64,000 bases of DNA from an uncultured Acetatifactor sp. (lineage in GTDB: Bacteria; Bacillota; Clostridia; Lachnospirales; Lachnospiraceae), in contig CAJGCP010000008.1 in NCBI GenBank assembly GCA_904501885.1, positions 1 through 64,000 on the forward strand. The letters are read 5' to 3'. Position numbers and translations under genes: made by a program. The notes under the pieces were generated by a model. That model ran no database searches and was not told where the DNA came from. It saw only the letters and a list, made by a program, of their open reading frames with translations. Below, in pieces: positions 7,860-16,925 of the stretch (position 1 is the first letter of the stretch; every line of letters begins with the position of its first letter).

Positions 7860-9599
7860 TTACTTCACCCCCTTTGCCTGAGATTTATAAATTTCCTGGT
7901 AAACCTCATTGTTTTCCAATAATTCTTGGTGAGAGCCAAGGCCAACGATTTTGCCGTTTTCTAAGATGGCGATGCGGTCTGCATCTCTGACGGAGGCGAT
8001 GCGCTGGGCGATAATAACCTTGGTAGTATCGGGATGATGTTTTTTCAGAGCCTCATATAATTTGGACTCAGTTCGTAAGTCTAACGCACTGGTAGTGTCA
8101 TCGAAGATGAGAATATCCGCATCCTTTAACACAGCACGGCTGATGGCCAGTCGTTGCCGCTGCCCGCCGGAGAGGCTGTGCCCGCCCTGGGTCACATACG
8201 TGTCCATGCCGTCCTCTTTGGCAGAAATATACTCCATGGCCTGGGCTACGGAAGCTGCCTTTTCCAATTCCTCCGGGGTGGCATCGGGCTTACCCCAACG
8301 GATATTCTCGGCGATGGTGGTAGAGAAAACCTCGCTCTTTTGTAATGCCATGGCAATGCGTTCCCGCAAGTCGTGGAGCGGGTAATCCTTCACCGGGATG
8401 CCGCCTACCAGAACTTCACCTTCTGTGGCATCATAGAAGCGGGGAATCAGGTTGACCAAAGTGGATTTACCACAACCGGTGGAGCCTAAGATGGCAAAGG
8501 TTTCGCCGGGGTGAATGGTCAGGGAGATGTCGTCCAAAATCTTGCGCTGTCCCATGGTGGGGTAGGCAAAGGAAACATTGCGGAATTCAATCTGACCGCG
8601 AAGCATACTGTGAGCCAGTGCGACCCCCGCCTTGCCGTCCTGAATGGTAGGTTCGCAATTTAGAATTTCCTGAATTCGTTTGCCGCTTGCCACACCTCTG
8701 GTGACACTTTGGAAAATCATAGTCATACGCATAACTGCATGCAGAAGTTGTGAAATATAGGTGATGGCAGCCATCACATCGCCGGGGGTAACACTGCCGG
8801 CACTGACCTGAATGGAGCCTATTTTAATGATGGCCACTACAGAGACATTCAAGATAATATTCATAATCGGGCTCATATAGGAAAAGAGTAGTAGCACGCC
8901 CATCTGGGTATCCACTAACCCCTGGTTGGCATTTCCAAATCGCTTTTGTTCATGGCGTTCTTTGACATACGCTTTCACGACTCTGGAGCCGGATACATTT
9001 TCCTGCATGACATTGTTGAGTTTATCTAATTTTTCCTGCAATATGTAGAATCTGGGGCTGGCCTTTGCCAAAAAGAAGGTGGCAGTCAGTAGAATCAGCG
9101 GTAGGGCGCAAGCCACTACAACGGCAAAACTCACATCCAACAGAAGCAGACTTACCACGCCGCCCACAAAGAGCATAAAGGTGCGGACAAATCCGCGGAT
9201 GCTTTGCATGACCAAGTTTTGTACCTGAGTGATATCGTTGGTTACTCTGGTAATCAGGGAGCCGGTGGTAAACTTGTCGGTTTGCTCAAAGGACAGGGTC
9301 ATAATTTTGCCAAAGGCAGATTTGCGCACATCGTTTCCGAATTTCTGTGCACAAAGATTGGCGAATACGCCGGAAAGAATGCCGAAGCAACTGCCCAATG
9401 CCACGAAACCAATCATCTTTAGCCCCACGGTGAGCACCAGGTGTAAATCGCCAACACCGTTATTGTTTAGGCCCAATACACCATCGTCCACAATGGTACT
9501 CATCAGCCTGGGTTGGAGTAGGTCCATCAAAACCTCGCCCGACATTGCCAGTGGTGCCAGCAGGGCGAAGAACCAGTATTTTTTCAGATATTTAAGCAT
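7860..9599 (-). CDS. ABC exporter half-transporter, degenerate ATP-site partner
   Basis: This is a 579-residue exporter with six membrane segments and one ATPase domain. Walker A (GSTGCGKST) and signature LSGGQ are intact, but Walker B reads FDDTTSALD, with Asp in place of the catalytic Glu, and the switch His is Gln (IIAQRIAS). These are the marks of the degenerate site in heterodimeric exporters. It is the first gene of the pair: AAACAGGAGG precedes the start, and its stop touches the start of the second gene. Confidence 0.88.
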   Translation of the reverse strand: MLKYLKKYWFFALLAPLAMSGEVLMDLLQPRLMSTIVDDGVLGLNNNGVGDLHLVLTVGLKMIGFVALGSCFGILSGVFANLCAQKFGNDVRKSAFGKIMTLSFEQTDKFTTGSLITRVTNDITQVQNLVMQSIRGFVRTFMLFVGGVVSLLLLDVSFAVVVACALPLILLTATFFLAKASPRFYILQEKLDKLNNVMQENVSGSRVVKAYVKERHEQKRFGNANQGLVDTQMGVLLLFSYMSPIMNIILNVSVVAIIKIGSIQVSAGSVTPGDVMAAITYISQLLHAVMRMTMIFQSVTRGVASGKRIQEILNCEPTIQDGKAGVALAHSMLRGQIEFRNVSFAYPTMGQRKILDDISLTIHPGETFAILGSTGCGKSTLVNLIPRFYDATEGEVLVGGIPVKDYPLHDLRERIAMALQKSEVFSTTIAENIRWGKPDATPEELEKAASVAQAMEYISAKEDGMDTYVTQGGHSLSGGQRQRLAISRAVLKDADILIFDDTTSALDLRTESKLYEALKKHHPDTTKVIIAQRIASVRDADRIAILENGKIVGLGSHQELLENNEVYQEIYKSQAKGVK

Positions 9600-9663
9600 A
9601 AAAACCTCCTGTTTGGGAAGATGTTTGTTCTGTGTTATATAGCATATAAAAATAATTACATTC

Positions 9664-9672
9664 AGTATAACA
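9664..9672 (-). promoter_or_regulatory. possible extended -10 for the ABC exporter operon
   Basis: Read on the minus strand, TGTTATACT is a good extended -10 element about 65 bases before the start. No convincing -35 is visible. Confidence 0.35.
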
Positions 9673-9712
9673 CAAAAAGGATAGAGGAGCAGTGAATTTT
9701 TTGTGAAAAAAT

Positions 9713-9742
9713 GAATTTTATGGAAATGGGAGAGAAATACTA
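9713..9742 (+). promoter_or_regulatory. candidate SigG/SigF promoter of spoVAC
   Basis: GAATT (9713-9717), an 18-base spacer and AATACTA (9736-9742) fit GNATR-N18-CATNNTA with two mismatches. It lies 24 bases before the spoVAC start, leaving a short leader that holds GAAGGG as ribosome binding site. Confidence 0.5.
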
Positions 9743-9766
9743 AGGGAAAAAGAACAAGAAGGGACG

Positions 9767-10309
9767 ATGAGTGATTTTATGGAGGAGCGTAAGAACAGAC
9801 AAAATAAAAAAGATATGCAACAAGAAAAGGAAATGACGCAAGAAGAAAGGCAACGGGAGCAACAAAAAAAGTTGGAAGCCAAGGCTTACGAGGCATATGT
9901 GAAAACTGTGACGCCCACGCATTCCCTATGGAAACAAATGTTAAAGGCGTTTCTCACGGGCGGCATCATATGTACCATCGGGCAATTCATTTTGAGCCGC
10001 GGATTGGCTATGGGATTGGATGAAAAGACCGCGGGCTCTTGGTGTTCCCTGTTACTTATTTTGTTGTCGGTGACTTTGACCGGTTTGAATGTTTTCCCCA
10101 AAATCGTAAAATGGGGTGGGGCAGGAGCATTGGTGCCCATCACAGGGTTTGCCAACAGTGTAGCAGCCCCTGCCATCGAGTATAAGGCTGAAGGCTGGGT
10201 TTTTGGTGTAGGTGCCAAGATATTCACCATTGCCGGGCCGGTGATTCTGTACGGTGTGCTTGCCAGCTGGGTGGTGGGATTGGTTTATTGGATTATGAAA
10301 ATGGTATAA
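9767..10309 (+). CDS. spoVAC: stage V sporulation protein AC
   Basis: The 180-residue protein has a highly charged, Lys/Glu/Gln-rich N-terminal 45 residues and then the SpoVAC core with about four membrane segments. Typical SpoVAC segments are seen, including GGAGALVPITGFANSV and the C-terminal GPVILYG region. SpoVAC of Bacillus acts as a mechanosensitive channel in dipicolinate release. The core length matches the family; the charged N-tail is longer than in Bacillus. It stands alone between the ABC exporter genes and a strong terminator, with its own forespore-type promoter. Confidence 0.9.
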   Translation: MSDFMEERKNRQNKKDMQQEKEMTQEERQREQQKKLEAKAYEAYVKTVTPTHSLWKQMLKAFLTGGIICTIGQFILSRGLAMGLDEKTAGSWCSLLLILLSVTLTGLNVFPKIVKWGGAGALVPITGFANSVAAPAIEYKAEGWVFGVGAKIFTIAGPVILYGVLASWVVGLVYWIMKMV

Positions 10310-10312
10310 GAG

Positions 10313-10339
10313 AAGCTCGCCTTGTGGCGAGCTTTTTTT
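10313..10339 (+). terminator. intrinsic terminator of spoVAC
   Basis: AAGCTCGCC, loop TTGT and GGCGAGCTT form a perfect 9-bp stem followed by five T. Confidence 0.9.
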
Positions 10340-10415
10340 ATGAATTATAATGGGTAGTTAATCTTGTGCTACAGGGGTGTAAAGGAAATCTATGTAAATT
10401 TCTGTCGCGTTTTGC

Positions 10416-10444
10416 TTGACAATGAAGGTTCCACATTTTATGAT
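10416..10444 (+). promoter_or_regulatory. sigma-A promoter of dinD / XRE-tcdA
   Basis: TTGACA (10416-10421), a 17-base spacer and TATGAT (10439-10444) make a near-consensus vegetative promoter 39 bases before dinD. Confidence 0.8.
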
Positions 10445-10462
10445 TGTATCAAGGGTGATACA
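10445..10462 (+). promoter_or_regulatory. palindromic operator at the dinD transcription start
   Basis: TGTATCA, four bases (AGGG) and TGATACA form a perfect 7-bp inverted repeat that begins right after the -10 box, over the expected start of transcription. A protein bound here would block initiation. The downstream XRE-type protein is the obvious candidate. It does not match a LexA box. Confidence 0.55.
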
Positions 10463-10482
10463 TAATATGAGGGGGATAATTT

Positions 10483-11349
10483 ATGGAATCAAAACGAGTA
10501 GAACAAATTAAAAATCAGTTTGATGTAGCATTGCAGATGACAGAGGAAAAGATTGAATATTGGTATGCCAGAGATTTGATGGTATTGTTGGGGTACACGG
10601 AGTGGCGAAATTTTCAAAGGTCAATATTACGAGCAATAGAGTCATGCAAAACAAGTGGAATAGAAGTAGGAGATCATTTTGTTGAGGTCAACAAAATGAT
10701 AAATCTTGCAAAGGGAGCAAAGCGGCAAATTCAAGATTACATGCTTACTCGATATGCGTGTTATCTAATTGCAATGAATGGAGACACAACGAAGGAGGAG
10801 ATAGCTTTTGCACAAAGCTATTTTGCTGTACAAACTCGAAAACAGGAAATAATAGAAGAGAGAATTGCATACATAGAGCGAATGCAAGCAAGAAATCGAT
10901 TAAGAGAATCAGAAAAACGTTTGTCGCAGAACATATACGAACGGGGAGTAGATGATGCGGGATTTGCGAGAATCAGGTCTCGTGGTGATGAAGCGTTGTT
11001 TGGGGGATATAGTACAAGGGAAATGAAAGAAAAACTAGGCGTTGTTGAGGGCAGACCATTGGCTGATTTCCTACCAACCCTTACGATTGCAGCAAAAAAT
11101 CTCGCAACCGAAATGACAAATTATAATGTGGAAGACAAAGCTTTGTATGGAGAAACGGATATTACAACAGAGCATGTCCAAAATAATGCAGACATACGAG
11201 CAATGTTGGGCGCACGCGGAATCAAACCGGAAGAGTTACCTCCGGCAGAGGATATTCGAAGATTAGAACGTAAAGCAAAGGGGCAAGATAAGAAAGTTGC
11301 TGAAAAGTCCAGTAGTTTTTCTATAACCCCGGACAATAGTGAATACTGA
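10483..11349 (+). CDS. dinD: DinD-like damage-inducible protein (Bro-N type)
   Basis: The 288-residue protein matches DinD: an N-terminal Bro-N-like domain (about 20-120, with YARDLMVLLGYTEWRNF) and a C-terminal region with the conserved IYERGVD, GDEALFGGYST and ADFLPTLTIAAKN stretches. Escherichia coli DinD binds RecA and is SOS-induced. Here no GAAC-N4-GTTC box is seen at the promoter, so control is probably by the palindromic operator instead. Codons are AT-richer than in neighbouring genes, and the gene forms a patch with the next HTH segment, which suggests transfer. A good ribosome binding site (GAGGGGG) precedes ATG. Confidence 0.82.
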   Translation: MESKRVEQIKNQFDVALQMTEEKIEYWYARDLMVLLGYTEWRNFQRSILRAIESCKTSGIEVGDHFVEVNKMINLAKGAKRQIQDYMLTRYACYLIAMNGDTTKEEIAFAQSYFAVQTRKQEIIEERIAYIERMQARNRLRESEKRLSQNIYERGVDDAGFARIRSRGDEALFGGYSTREMKEKLGVVEGRPLADFLPTLTIAAKNLATEMTNYNVEDKALYGETDITTEHVQNNADIRAMLGARGIKPEELPPAEDIRRLERKAKGQDKKVAEKSSSFSITPDNSEY

Positions 11350-11397
11350 GTTGTATAGCAGGTTACTTGGGATAAAAATGTTAGGGAGAAGTCATTT

Positions 11398-12405
11398 ATG
11401 GATTATAGAGTAAAGACGAATGAGTTGGACGTTGAAATTGAAGTAAAAAAGACGACAGATAATATTGTGGATAAACTCGTGCAATTTCGAAAAAATCAGG
11501 GGTTAACGCAACAGAACATCGCAGATGCAACCGGTATTCACAGAGCGAATATTGCACGGATAGAAGGGAAAAAGAATGTAGTTTCACTGGATTCTTTGTC
11601 CAAATATGCTGGTTGCGTTCATGCAGAACTAAGTGTAGAATTAAAGGAAAAGAAAACGATAAAAGAGCGCTCTGGCGAACGCTTTAGTACAAGAACCGAA
11701 ATGCTTCTGGGACAGGAAGCAGTGGATAAACTAAAAAATTCCCGCGTGGCAGTGTTTGGCGTGGGTGGTGTCGGTGGACATGTGGTGGAGGCTCTGGCCA
11801 GAAGTGGCGTGGGCGCCATCGATGTGATTGACAATGACACGGTTAGCGTTACAAATATCAATCGACAACTGATTGCGCTTCAAAGTACAGTGGGACAATA
11901 TAAAGTGGATGTTATTGCGGAACGTATTAAGGATATTAATCCGGAAGCTGTGGTACATGTACATCGCGTATTTTACCTGCCTGAAACGGCAGCGGAATTT
12001 GATTTCTCGCAGTATGATTATGTGGTGGATGCCATTGACACCGTCAGTGGGAAACTGATGCTGGTGGAGCAGGCGAATAAGGCCGGTGTGCCCATCATCA
12101 GTGCCATGGGAGCAGGAAACAAATTAGACCCCACTGCATTCCGTGTGGCAGATATCTATGACACGAAAGTTTGCCCTCTGGCGAAGGTAATGCGCCGGGA
12201 ACTGAAAAAGAGGGGCATTGATAAACTGAAAGTAGTGTACTCTGAAGAAGAGGCGCTGACACCTGCTATTGTTCCCGAAGTGACAGATGAGATAGAGGAC
12301 GATGCACCCCGTAAAAAGGCAACGCCGGGGAGTGTAGCCTTTGTGCCTTCGGTGATGGGACTGATTATGGCAGGAGAGGTTATTAAGGATTTGTCTGTAA
12401 GGTAG
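11398..12405 (+). CDS. tcdA: XRE helix-turn-helix fused to TcdA (tRNA t6A dehydratase)
   Basis: The 335-residue protein has two parts. Residues 1-85 are an XRE-type HTH (LTQQNIADATGIHRANIARI), like a small repressor or antitoxin. Residues about 93-335 are an E1-like ThiF/MoeB-fold enzyme with GVGGVGG and the DAIDTVSGK segment, matching TcdA. That enzyme cyclises t6A37 to ct6A in ANN-decoding tRNAs using ATP. TcdA normally starts close to the ERFSTRTEMLLG stretch seen here at about 92-104, so it is complete. The HTH part is AT-rich like dinD, and the enzyme part is not. This points to insertion of a dinD-HTH unit at the 5' end of tcdA with in-frame fusion. Confidence 0.82.
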   Translation: MDYRVKTNELDVEIEVKKTTDNIVDKLVQFRKNQGLTQQNIADATGIHRANIARIEGKKNVVSLDSLSKYAGCVHAELSVELKEKKTIKERSGERFSTRTEMLLGQEAVDKLKNSRVAVFGVGGVGGHVVEALARSGVGAIDVIDNDTVSVTNINRQLIALQSTVGQYKVDVIAERIKDINPEAVVHVHRVFYLPETAAEFDFSQYDYVVDAIDTVSGKLMLVEQANKAGVPIISAMGAGNKLDPTAFRVADIYDTKVCPLAKVMRRELKKRGIDKLKVVYSEEEALTPAIVPEVTDEIEDDAPRKKATPGSVAFVPSVMGLIMAGEVIKDLSVR

Positions 12406-12473
12406 TTAATGAGATATGGGAAGGAAGAACAGAAATAAGGTGAGAGTAGAAAGCAAAATAGAAAGGGTAAGGC

Positions 12474-13337
12474 ATGGAGCAGGGAAGCGCAGATAAGAAT
12501 AAAAAGAATATTTATAAAGGCATTATTCTTGTTGCCATTCTATTATTAGGTTGCGGCTTGGCAATCCTGCTTTTTGGTATGGTGAGGGTGGAAATTCCAT
12601 TCGAAAACGAGATACCTGAGAAGGAAGAGATGACAACGCAAGGTGCATCTATGTCTGAACAGCAGATACCGGAAGCGGATTTTCGGGAGGAGCCTTTAGA
12701 GCGGACCATGGAGGATATGATTCAATACATGGCACCAGCCTTGGTACATGTCTATCGCGTGGATGATGCCGGCAGTTACACGGCAGGAAGCGGATATATA
12801 GTGGAAATCACGGAGGATAGAATTTATATCTGCACTAATCGCCATGCGGTGACCACTACATCTACCTGCGATATCTATTTCTATGATGGCACCAAAGTGG
12901 ATGGTAAAATCATCGGTGCCGCGGAACATTATGATGTGGGCGTGGTAACCATAGAGAAGAAGGATATTCCTGATGAACTTTATGAAGAGTTGAAGCCGGT
13001 TACCATCGACTATACCTATTGGGAAGTGCTAGATGAGGAGCCCATTATACTGGGCCTCGGGCGTGTATCCAGAGAAGGTGGATTTGACCATATCACCACG
13101 GGAAACTTGATTAAAATCAAACAGTATTTTGAGTGGGATTCCGCTCATCCCCATACAGAGGTCACGGTAGAATTGGAAGCAGGAGATTCCGGCTCTGCCA
13201 TCTTGGATGATGATGGTAATTTAATTGCCATGGCATATGCCTATTCTACAGAACCAACCAGATATTGGTGTGTGCCTTTAGATGAAATTTCGAAAGCATA
13301 TCGGGAGATTACAGGCAGAAACCCGCGGGTGTACTAA
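12474..13337 (+). CDS. membrane-anchored trypsin-like serine protease
   Basis: The 287-residue protein has one N-terminal membrane anchor (about 15-36) and an extracellular chymotrypsin-fold domain. The catalytic triad is visible as His124 (TNRHAV), Asp154 (HYDVGVV) and Ser239 (AGDSGSAI). It resembles the protease core of HtrA/DegP but has no PDZ domain. Its function is probably surface protein quality control or processing of one substrate. It lies 68 bases after tcdA, without a clear terminator between. Confidence 0.8.
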   Translation: MEQGSADKNKKNIYKGIILVAILLLGCGLAILLFGMVRVEIPFENEIPEKEEMTTQGASMSEQQIPEADFREEPLERTMEDMIQYMAPALVHVYRVDDAGSYTAGSGYIVEITEDRIYICTNRHAVTTTSTCDIYFYDGTKVDGKIIGAAEHYDVGVVTIEKKDIPDELYEELKPVTIDYTYWEVLDEEPIILGLGRVSREGGFDHITTGNLIKIKQYFEWDSAHPHTEVTVELEAGDSGSAILDDDGNLIAMAYAYSTEPTRYWCVPLDEISKAYREITGRNPRVY

Positions 13338-13389
13338 GAGAGAATCCTAAGCGGAGAGTGGTTAAAATGCACCCGAAATATCGATTTTT

Positions 13390-13418
13390 CTTGCAATATG
13401 CAAGGTGTGTGATAAAAT
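13390..13418 (+). promoter_or_regulatory. promoter of the peptide ABC operon with palindrome over -35
   Basis: TTGCAA (13391-13396), a 16-base spacer and TAAAAT (13413-13418) form a likely vegetative promoter. The -35 lies inside the palindrome CTTGCA-ATA-TGCAAG (13390-13404), a possible operator. Confidence 0.5.
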
Positions 13419-13479
13419 GAACTTGAAAATTGCATAATAAGAGGATGAAAATCCATATAAGAAGAGGAGAAGAGCAATT

Positions 13480-15021
13480 ATGAAAAAAAGGCTTTTTGGT
13501 TTATTTCTTTCGGCACTTCTGACAATGGCTGTACTGAGCGGATGCACAGACGGCACAGTAGAACCTTCGGTGGATCATTCCTCTAAGGAGCCCACATATG
13601 GTGGCTCCGTGGTTGTAGGCATACAACAGGATTTCGACAGTCTTGACCCTCATAAAGCAACAGCGGCAGGAACTAAAGAAGTATTGTTTAACATTTTCGA
13701 AGGTCTTGTGAAGCCCGATGAAAATGGTAACTTAATAAATGCCATAGCCAGTGATTACACAGTTTCCGAAGACGGACTTACGTATACTTTTACACTACGT
13801 GAAAATGTGAAATTCCACAATGGCAATGTTGTGACAGCAGAGGACGTGAAGTACTCTCTGGAGAGAGCGGCGGGATTGTTGGATGGTACCCCATTGGTAT
13901 CTACCCTGCGCGCAGTGACAAACGTAGATATTATTGATGAACAGACGGTTCAGGTGACAGTGGGAAGTGCCAATGCAGAGCAGATTTATGGCTTTGTGAC
14001 TGCCATCATCCCCGCGGGAAGCGGAGAAGATGAGACGGCAAATCCTGTTGGAACAGGACCGTTTTCTTATGCCTCTTACAAACCACAAGAGGGAATGATT
14101 GTTAAAAAACACGAGGAATACTGGCAGGAAGGTTTGCCCTATTTGGACGAAGTGAATTTCAAAATCGTGAACAGTCCGGACTCTGCGTTGTTGGAACTTC
14201 AGGGTCATACAATTGATGTGTATGCGTATCTGACAGATTCCCAGGCAAATATACTGCAAAATGACTATCAGGTGTTAGCATCTGCATCTAATGTGGTACA
14301 AGCATTGTTTTTGAATAATGCGGTGGCACCTTTGGATGATGTGAGAGTGAGACGGGCAATTTGCTACGCCTTGGACAGAGACGAAATCAATCTCTTTGTG
14401 GGTGGCGGCAGAGGGACCTTGCTCAGTGCAGGTATGTTGCCTACCCTGAAAGATTATTATGTGGATTTGAATGACGTGTATGGTACTGCAGATGATCAGC
14501 AGAAAGCAAAAGACCTGTTGACGGAAGCAGGATACCCTGACGGTTTTGATTTGGAGATTGCCATTCCGTCCAACTATGAATTCCACATGCAGACCGGTGA
14601 GGTAATTGTGGAGCAGTTGAAAGCAGTGGGTATCAATGCCACCATTCGTGGCTATGAGTGGAATGCCTGGCTGGAGCAGGTGTACAATGGCAGGGAATAT
14701 GCGGCAACCATCAGTGGTATAACCAGTGATATGACCCCCAGTTATTTGCTCACCAGATTCCAGACAGATTCGTCCAAGAATTTTATTAATTTCTCCAGCC
14801 CTGAGTATGATGATATTTTCAAGAGGGCAGAGAATACCATGGATTTGAAATTAAAGGCTGACTATTATGCCCAGGCCCAGAAGATTCTCTGTGACCTGGC
14901 GGGAAGTGCTTTCATCCAGGCACCGGCCAATCAGACAGCAGTCAGCAAGAACCTTGCAGGCTACAAATTCTATCCTGTCTATGTGCAGGATATGAGTACG
15001 GTATATTTTGTTGAGCAGTAA
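13480..15021 (+). CDS. peptide ABC transporter substrate-binding lipoprotein
   Basis: The 513-residue protein begins with a lipoprotein signal (LSGC, Cys22) and continues as a family 5 extracellular solute-binding protein (DppA/OppA type). Family features include DFDSLDPHKA near the N-terminus and the FTLRENVKFHNG segment. It captures oligopeptides or dipeptides and delivers them to the permease encoded next. It is the first gene of a complete import operon. Nickel binding cannot be excluded, since NikA belongs to the same family. Confidence 0.9.
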   Translation: MKKRLFGLFLSALLTMAVLSGCTDGTVEPSVDHSSKEPTYGGSVVVGIQQDFDSLDPHKATAAGTKEVLFNIFEGLVKPDENGNLINAIASDYTVSEDGLTYTFTLRENVKFHNGNVVTAEDVKYSLERAAGLLDGTPLVSTLRAVTNVDIIDEQTVQVTVGSANAEQIYGFVTAIIPAGSGEDETANPVGTGPFSYASYKPQEGMIVKKHEEYWQEGLPYLDEVNFKIVNSPDSALLELQGHTIDVYAYLTDSQANILQNDYQVLASASNVVQALFLNNAVAPLDDVRVRRAICYALDRDEINLFVGGGRGTLLSAGMLPTLKDYYVDLNDVYGTADDQQKAKDLLTEAGYPDGFDLEIAIPSNYEFHMQTGEVIVEQLKAVGINATIRGYEWNAWLEQVYNGREYAATISGITSDMTPSYLLTRFQTDSSKNFINFSSPEYDDIFKRAENTMDLKLKADYYAQAQKILCDLAGSAFIQAPANQTAVSKNLAGYKFYPVYVQDMSTVYFVEQ

Positions 15022-15088
15022 CAGTAAATATATGTAATCGGTGATAAGTACACCGATGTGAAAGAAAAAATAGAAGGGAGGCGATTGT

Positions 15089-16048
15089 TTGAAGTACCTG
15101 GGCAAGAAATTATTCACACTTGTGATGACCTTGTTTTTGGTGTCAGTCATCGCCTTTCTTTCGTTTGAAATTATCCCGGGCGATGTGGTTTCTTCCATCC
15201 TGGGCACGGAAGCGACACCGGAAAGAGAGGCGCAGCTGCGGGAAGAATTGGGATTGAACGATCCGCCTGTGGTGCGGTATGTGAATTGGGCTACAGGGGT
15301 ATTCAAAGGTGATTTGGGCGTCAGCTACCGGTACTCCAAAAATATGAATGAGATGATGCCTGTGGCAGAATTGGTGGGTGACAAATTGCCGGTGACTCTG
15401 TGGCTGGCTGCCTTCTCTTTGCTTATGATCATTGCTGTGTCCATACCCCTTGGCGTGATGTGGGCGAGAAGCAACAACCGATTCTTGGATGCCGCACTAA
15501 ATGTGGTGACGCAGACGACCATGGCCATTCCGTCTTTCTTTTTGGGTATTATGGTGACTTACTTTTTCGGTATTCTGCTGAAATGGTTTGCGCCGGGAGG
15601 GTATGTGAGTTATGACAAGGATCCCTGGGGATTTGCAGGGTATTTGCTGTTTCCGGCATTATCCATTGCATTGCCTAAGATAGCTATGACTGCCCGTTTT
15701 CTGAGAAATTCCATGCTGAAGGAAATGCAGTCCGATTATGTGCGCACCGCTTATAGCAAGGGTGCTACGAAGCGGAGTGTGATGTACGGACATGTATTGC
15801 GTAATGCAATGATCCCGGTGATTACATTCTTGGGCATGATTATCGCAGAGATTGTGGCCGGTAGCATCGTGGTGGAGCAGGTGTTTGGATTGCCCGGTGT
15901 GGGAAGGTTGCTTATTAGCTCGATTTCCACCAGAGATTTTCCGGTGGTAGAGATTTTGATTTTGTACATTGCGTTTGTGATTATTTTTGTATACTTCCTA
16001 ATTGACATTTTGTATCGGGTGGTGGATCCCCGTATCAGTGAGAAGTAA
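15089..16048 (+). CDS. peptide ABC transporter permease, DppB type
   Basis: The 319-residue integral membrane permease has the N-terminal family domain followed by the EAA-type cytoplasmic loop (RTAYSKGATKRSVMYGHVLRN region). The start is TTG, chosen because GGGAGG lies seven bases upstream. It pairs with the next permease to form the channel. It follows the binding-protein gene by 67 bases and overlaps no other gene. Confidence 0.9.
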   Translation: MKYLGKKLFTLVMTLFLVSVIAFLSFEIIPGDVVSSILGTEATPEREAQLREELGLNDPPVVRYVNWATGVFKGDLGVSYRYSKNMNEMMPVAELVGDKLPVTLWLAAFSLLMIIAVSIPLGVMWARSNNRFLDAALNVVTQTTMAIPSFFLGIMVTYFFGILLKWFAPGGYVSYDKDPWGFAGYLLFPALSIALPKIAMTARFLRNSMLKEMQSDYVRTAYSKGATKRSVMYGHVLRNAMIPVITFLGMIIAEIVAGSIVVEQVFGLPGVGRLLISSISTRDFPVVEILILYIAFVIIFVYFLIDILYRVVDPRISEK

Positions 16049-16103
16049 GGAAGTAATACATACCGATGAAGGTGGCCGGTCATCCGGCAAAGAGAAAAGT
16101 GAC

Positions 16104-16925
16104 ATGATAAAACGAACATTTCCCAAATGGAATAAGTATACATGGGTAGGCCTGTTGATGACAGGTCTTGTTCTGTTGCTGGGTATCGTGGGATTGTTCT
16201 GGACCCCTTACAGCACCACGCAGATGAATGCGGCGGAAATTTTTCAGGGGCCCAGTTTTAGACACTTGTTTGGCACCGATAATTTTGGACGGGATGTGTT
16301 TTCCAGAGTGATGCAAGGGTTATCTGCTACCATCATCATCAGTACCACGGTGGTGTGTTTCGCGGCGATGGCAGGCATTGTGATTGGAGCCTTCACCGGA
16401 TATTTCGGCGGCGCGTTGGATGAAGTGGTGATGCGTATTACGGATGCGGTGAATGCGTTTCCCAGCATCCTGTTGACCTTGGTAATTTTAAGTGTGCTGG
16501 GCAGTGGGCGGCAGAACTTGATTCTGTCCTTGTCCATCGTGTTTGTGCCCAGTTTTGTGCGTATTGTCAGAGGGGAATTTATCCGTTTGCGTGATGCGGA
16601 CTATATTAAGCGCGCCCGATTGATGGGAGTAGGCGGTGTCCGCATTTTATTTGTGCATATATTACCCAATATTTTTTCGGTATTTTGGGTTTCTGTGATG
16701 ATTGGTTTTAACAATGCAATTTTAGCAGAGTCGGGACTCAGCTATTTGGGCATTGGTGTGCAGGCTCCCGACGCAACCCTTGGCAACATGCTGGCGGATG
16801 CGCAGGGCTATCTGCAGGTGGCACCCTGGTGCGTGTTGGCACCCGGATTGACCATTGTCTGGCTTGTTCTGGGATTTTCGCTACTCAGCGAAGGTATTCG
16901 AATAGGAGGTGCACAGAATGATTAA
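16104..16925 (+). CDS. peptide ABC transporter permease, DppC type
   Basis: This is the second permease, about 273 residues, with six membrane segments and the EAA loop (RARLMGVGGVRILFVHILPN). The reading frame stays open upstream into dppB, but the protein family starts near MIKRTFPKWNKY, so the ATG at 16104 is preferred even though its ribosome binding site (AGAGAAAAG) is modest. It overlaps the ATPase gene by eight bases. Confidence 0.88.
   Translation: MIKRTFPKWNKYTWVGLLMTGLVLLLGIVGLFWTPYSTTQMNAAEIFQGPSFRHLFGTDNFGRDVFSRVMQGLSATIIISTTVVCFAAMAGIVIGAFTGYFGGALDEVVMRITDAVNAFPSILLTLVILSVLGSGRQNLILSLSIVFVPSFVRIVRGEFIRLRDADYIKRARLMGVGGVRILFVHILPNIFSVFWVSVMIGFNNAILAESGLSYLGIGVQAPDATLGNMLADAQGYLQVAPWCVLAPGLTIVWLVLGFSLLSEGIRIGGAQND

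Noticed and set aside
11398..12405. Sequencing frameshift as the cause of the XRE-TcdA fusion
   Set aside because: The frame is continuous, the XRE part is complete, TcdA is complete, and no stop or slip-prone run lies at the junction. It cannot be fully excluded without reads.
16002..16103. Longer N-terminus for the second peptide permease
   Set aside because: The extra 34 residues lie within the end of the first permease gene and look unlike the family start.
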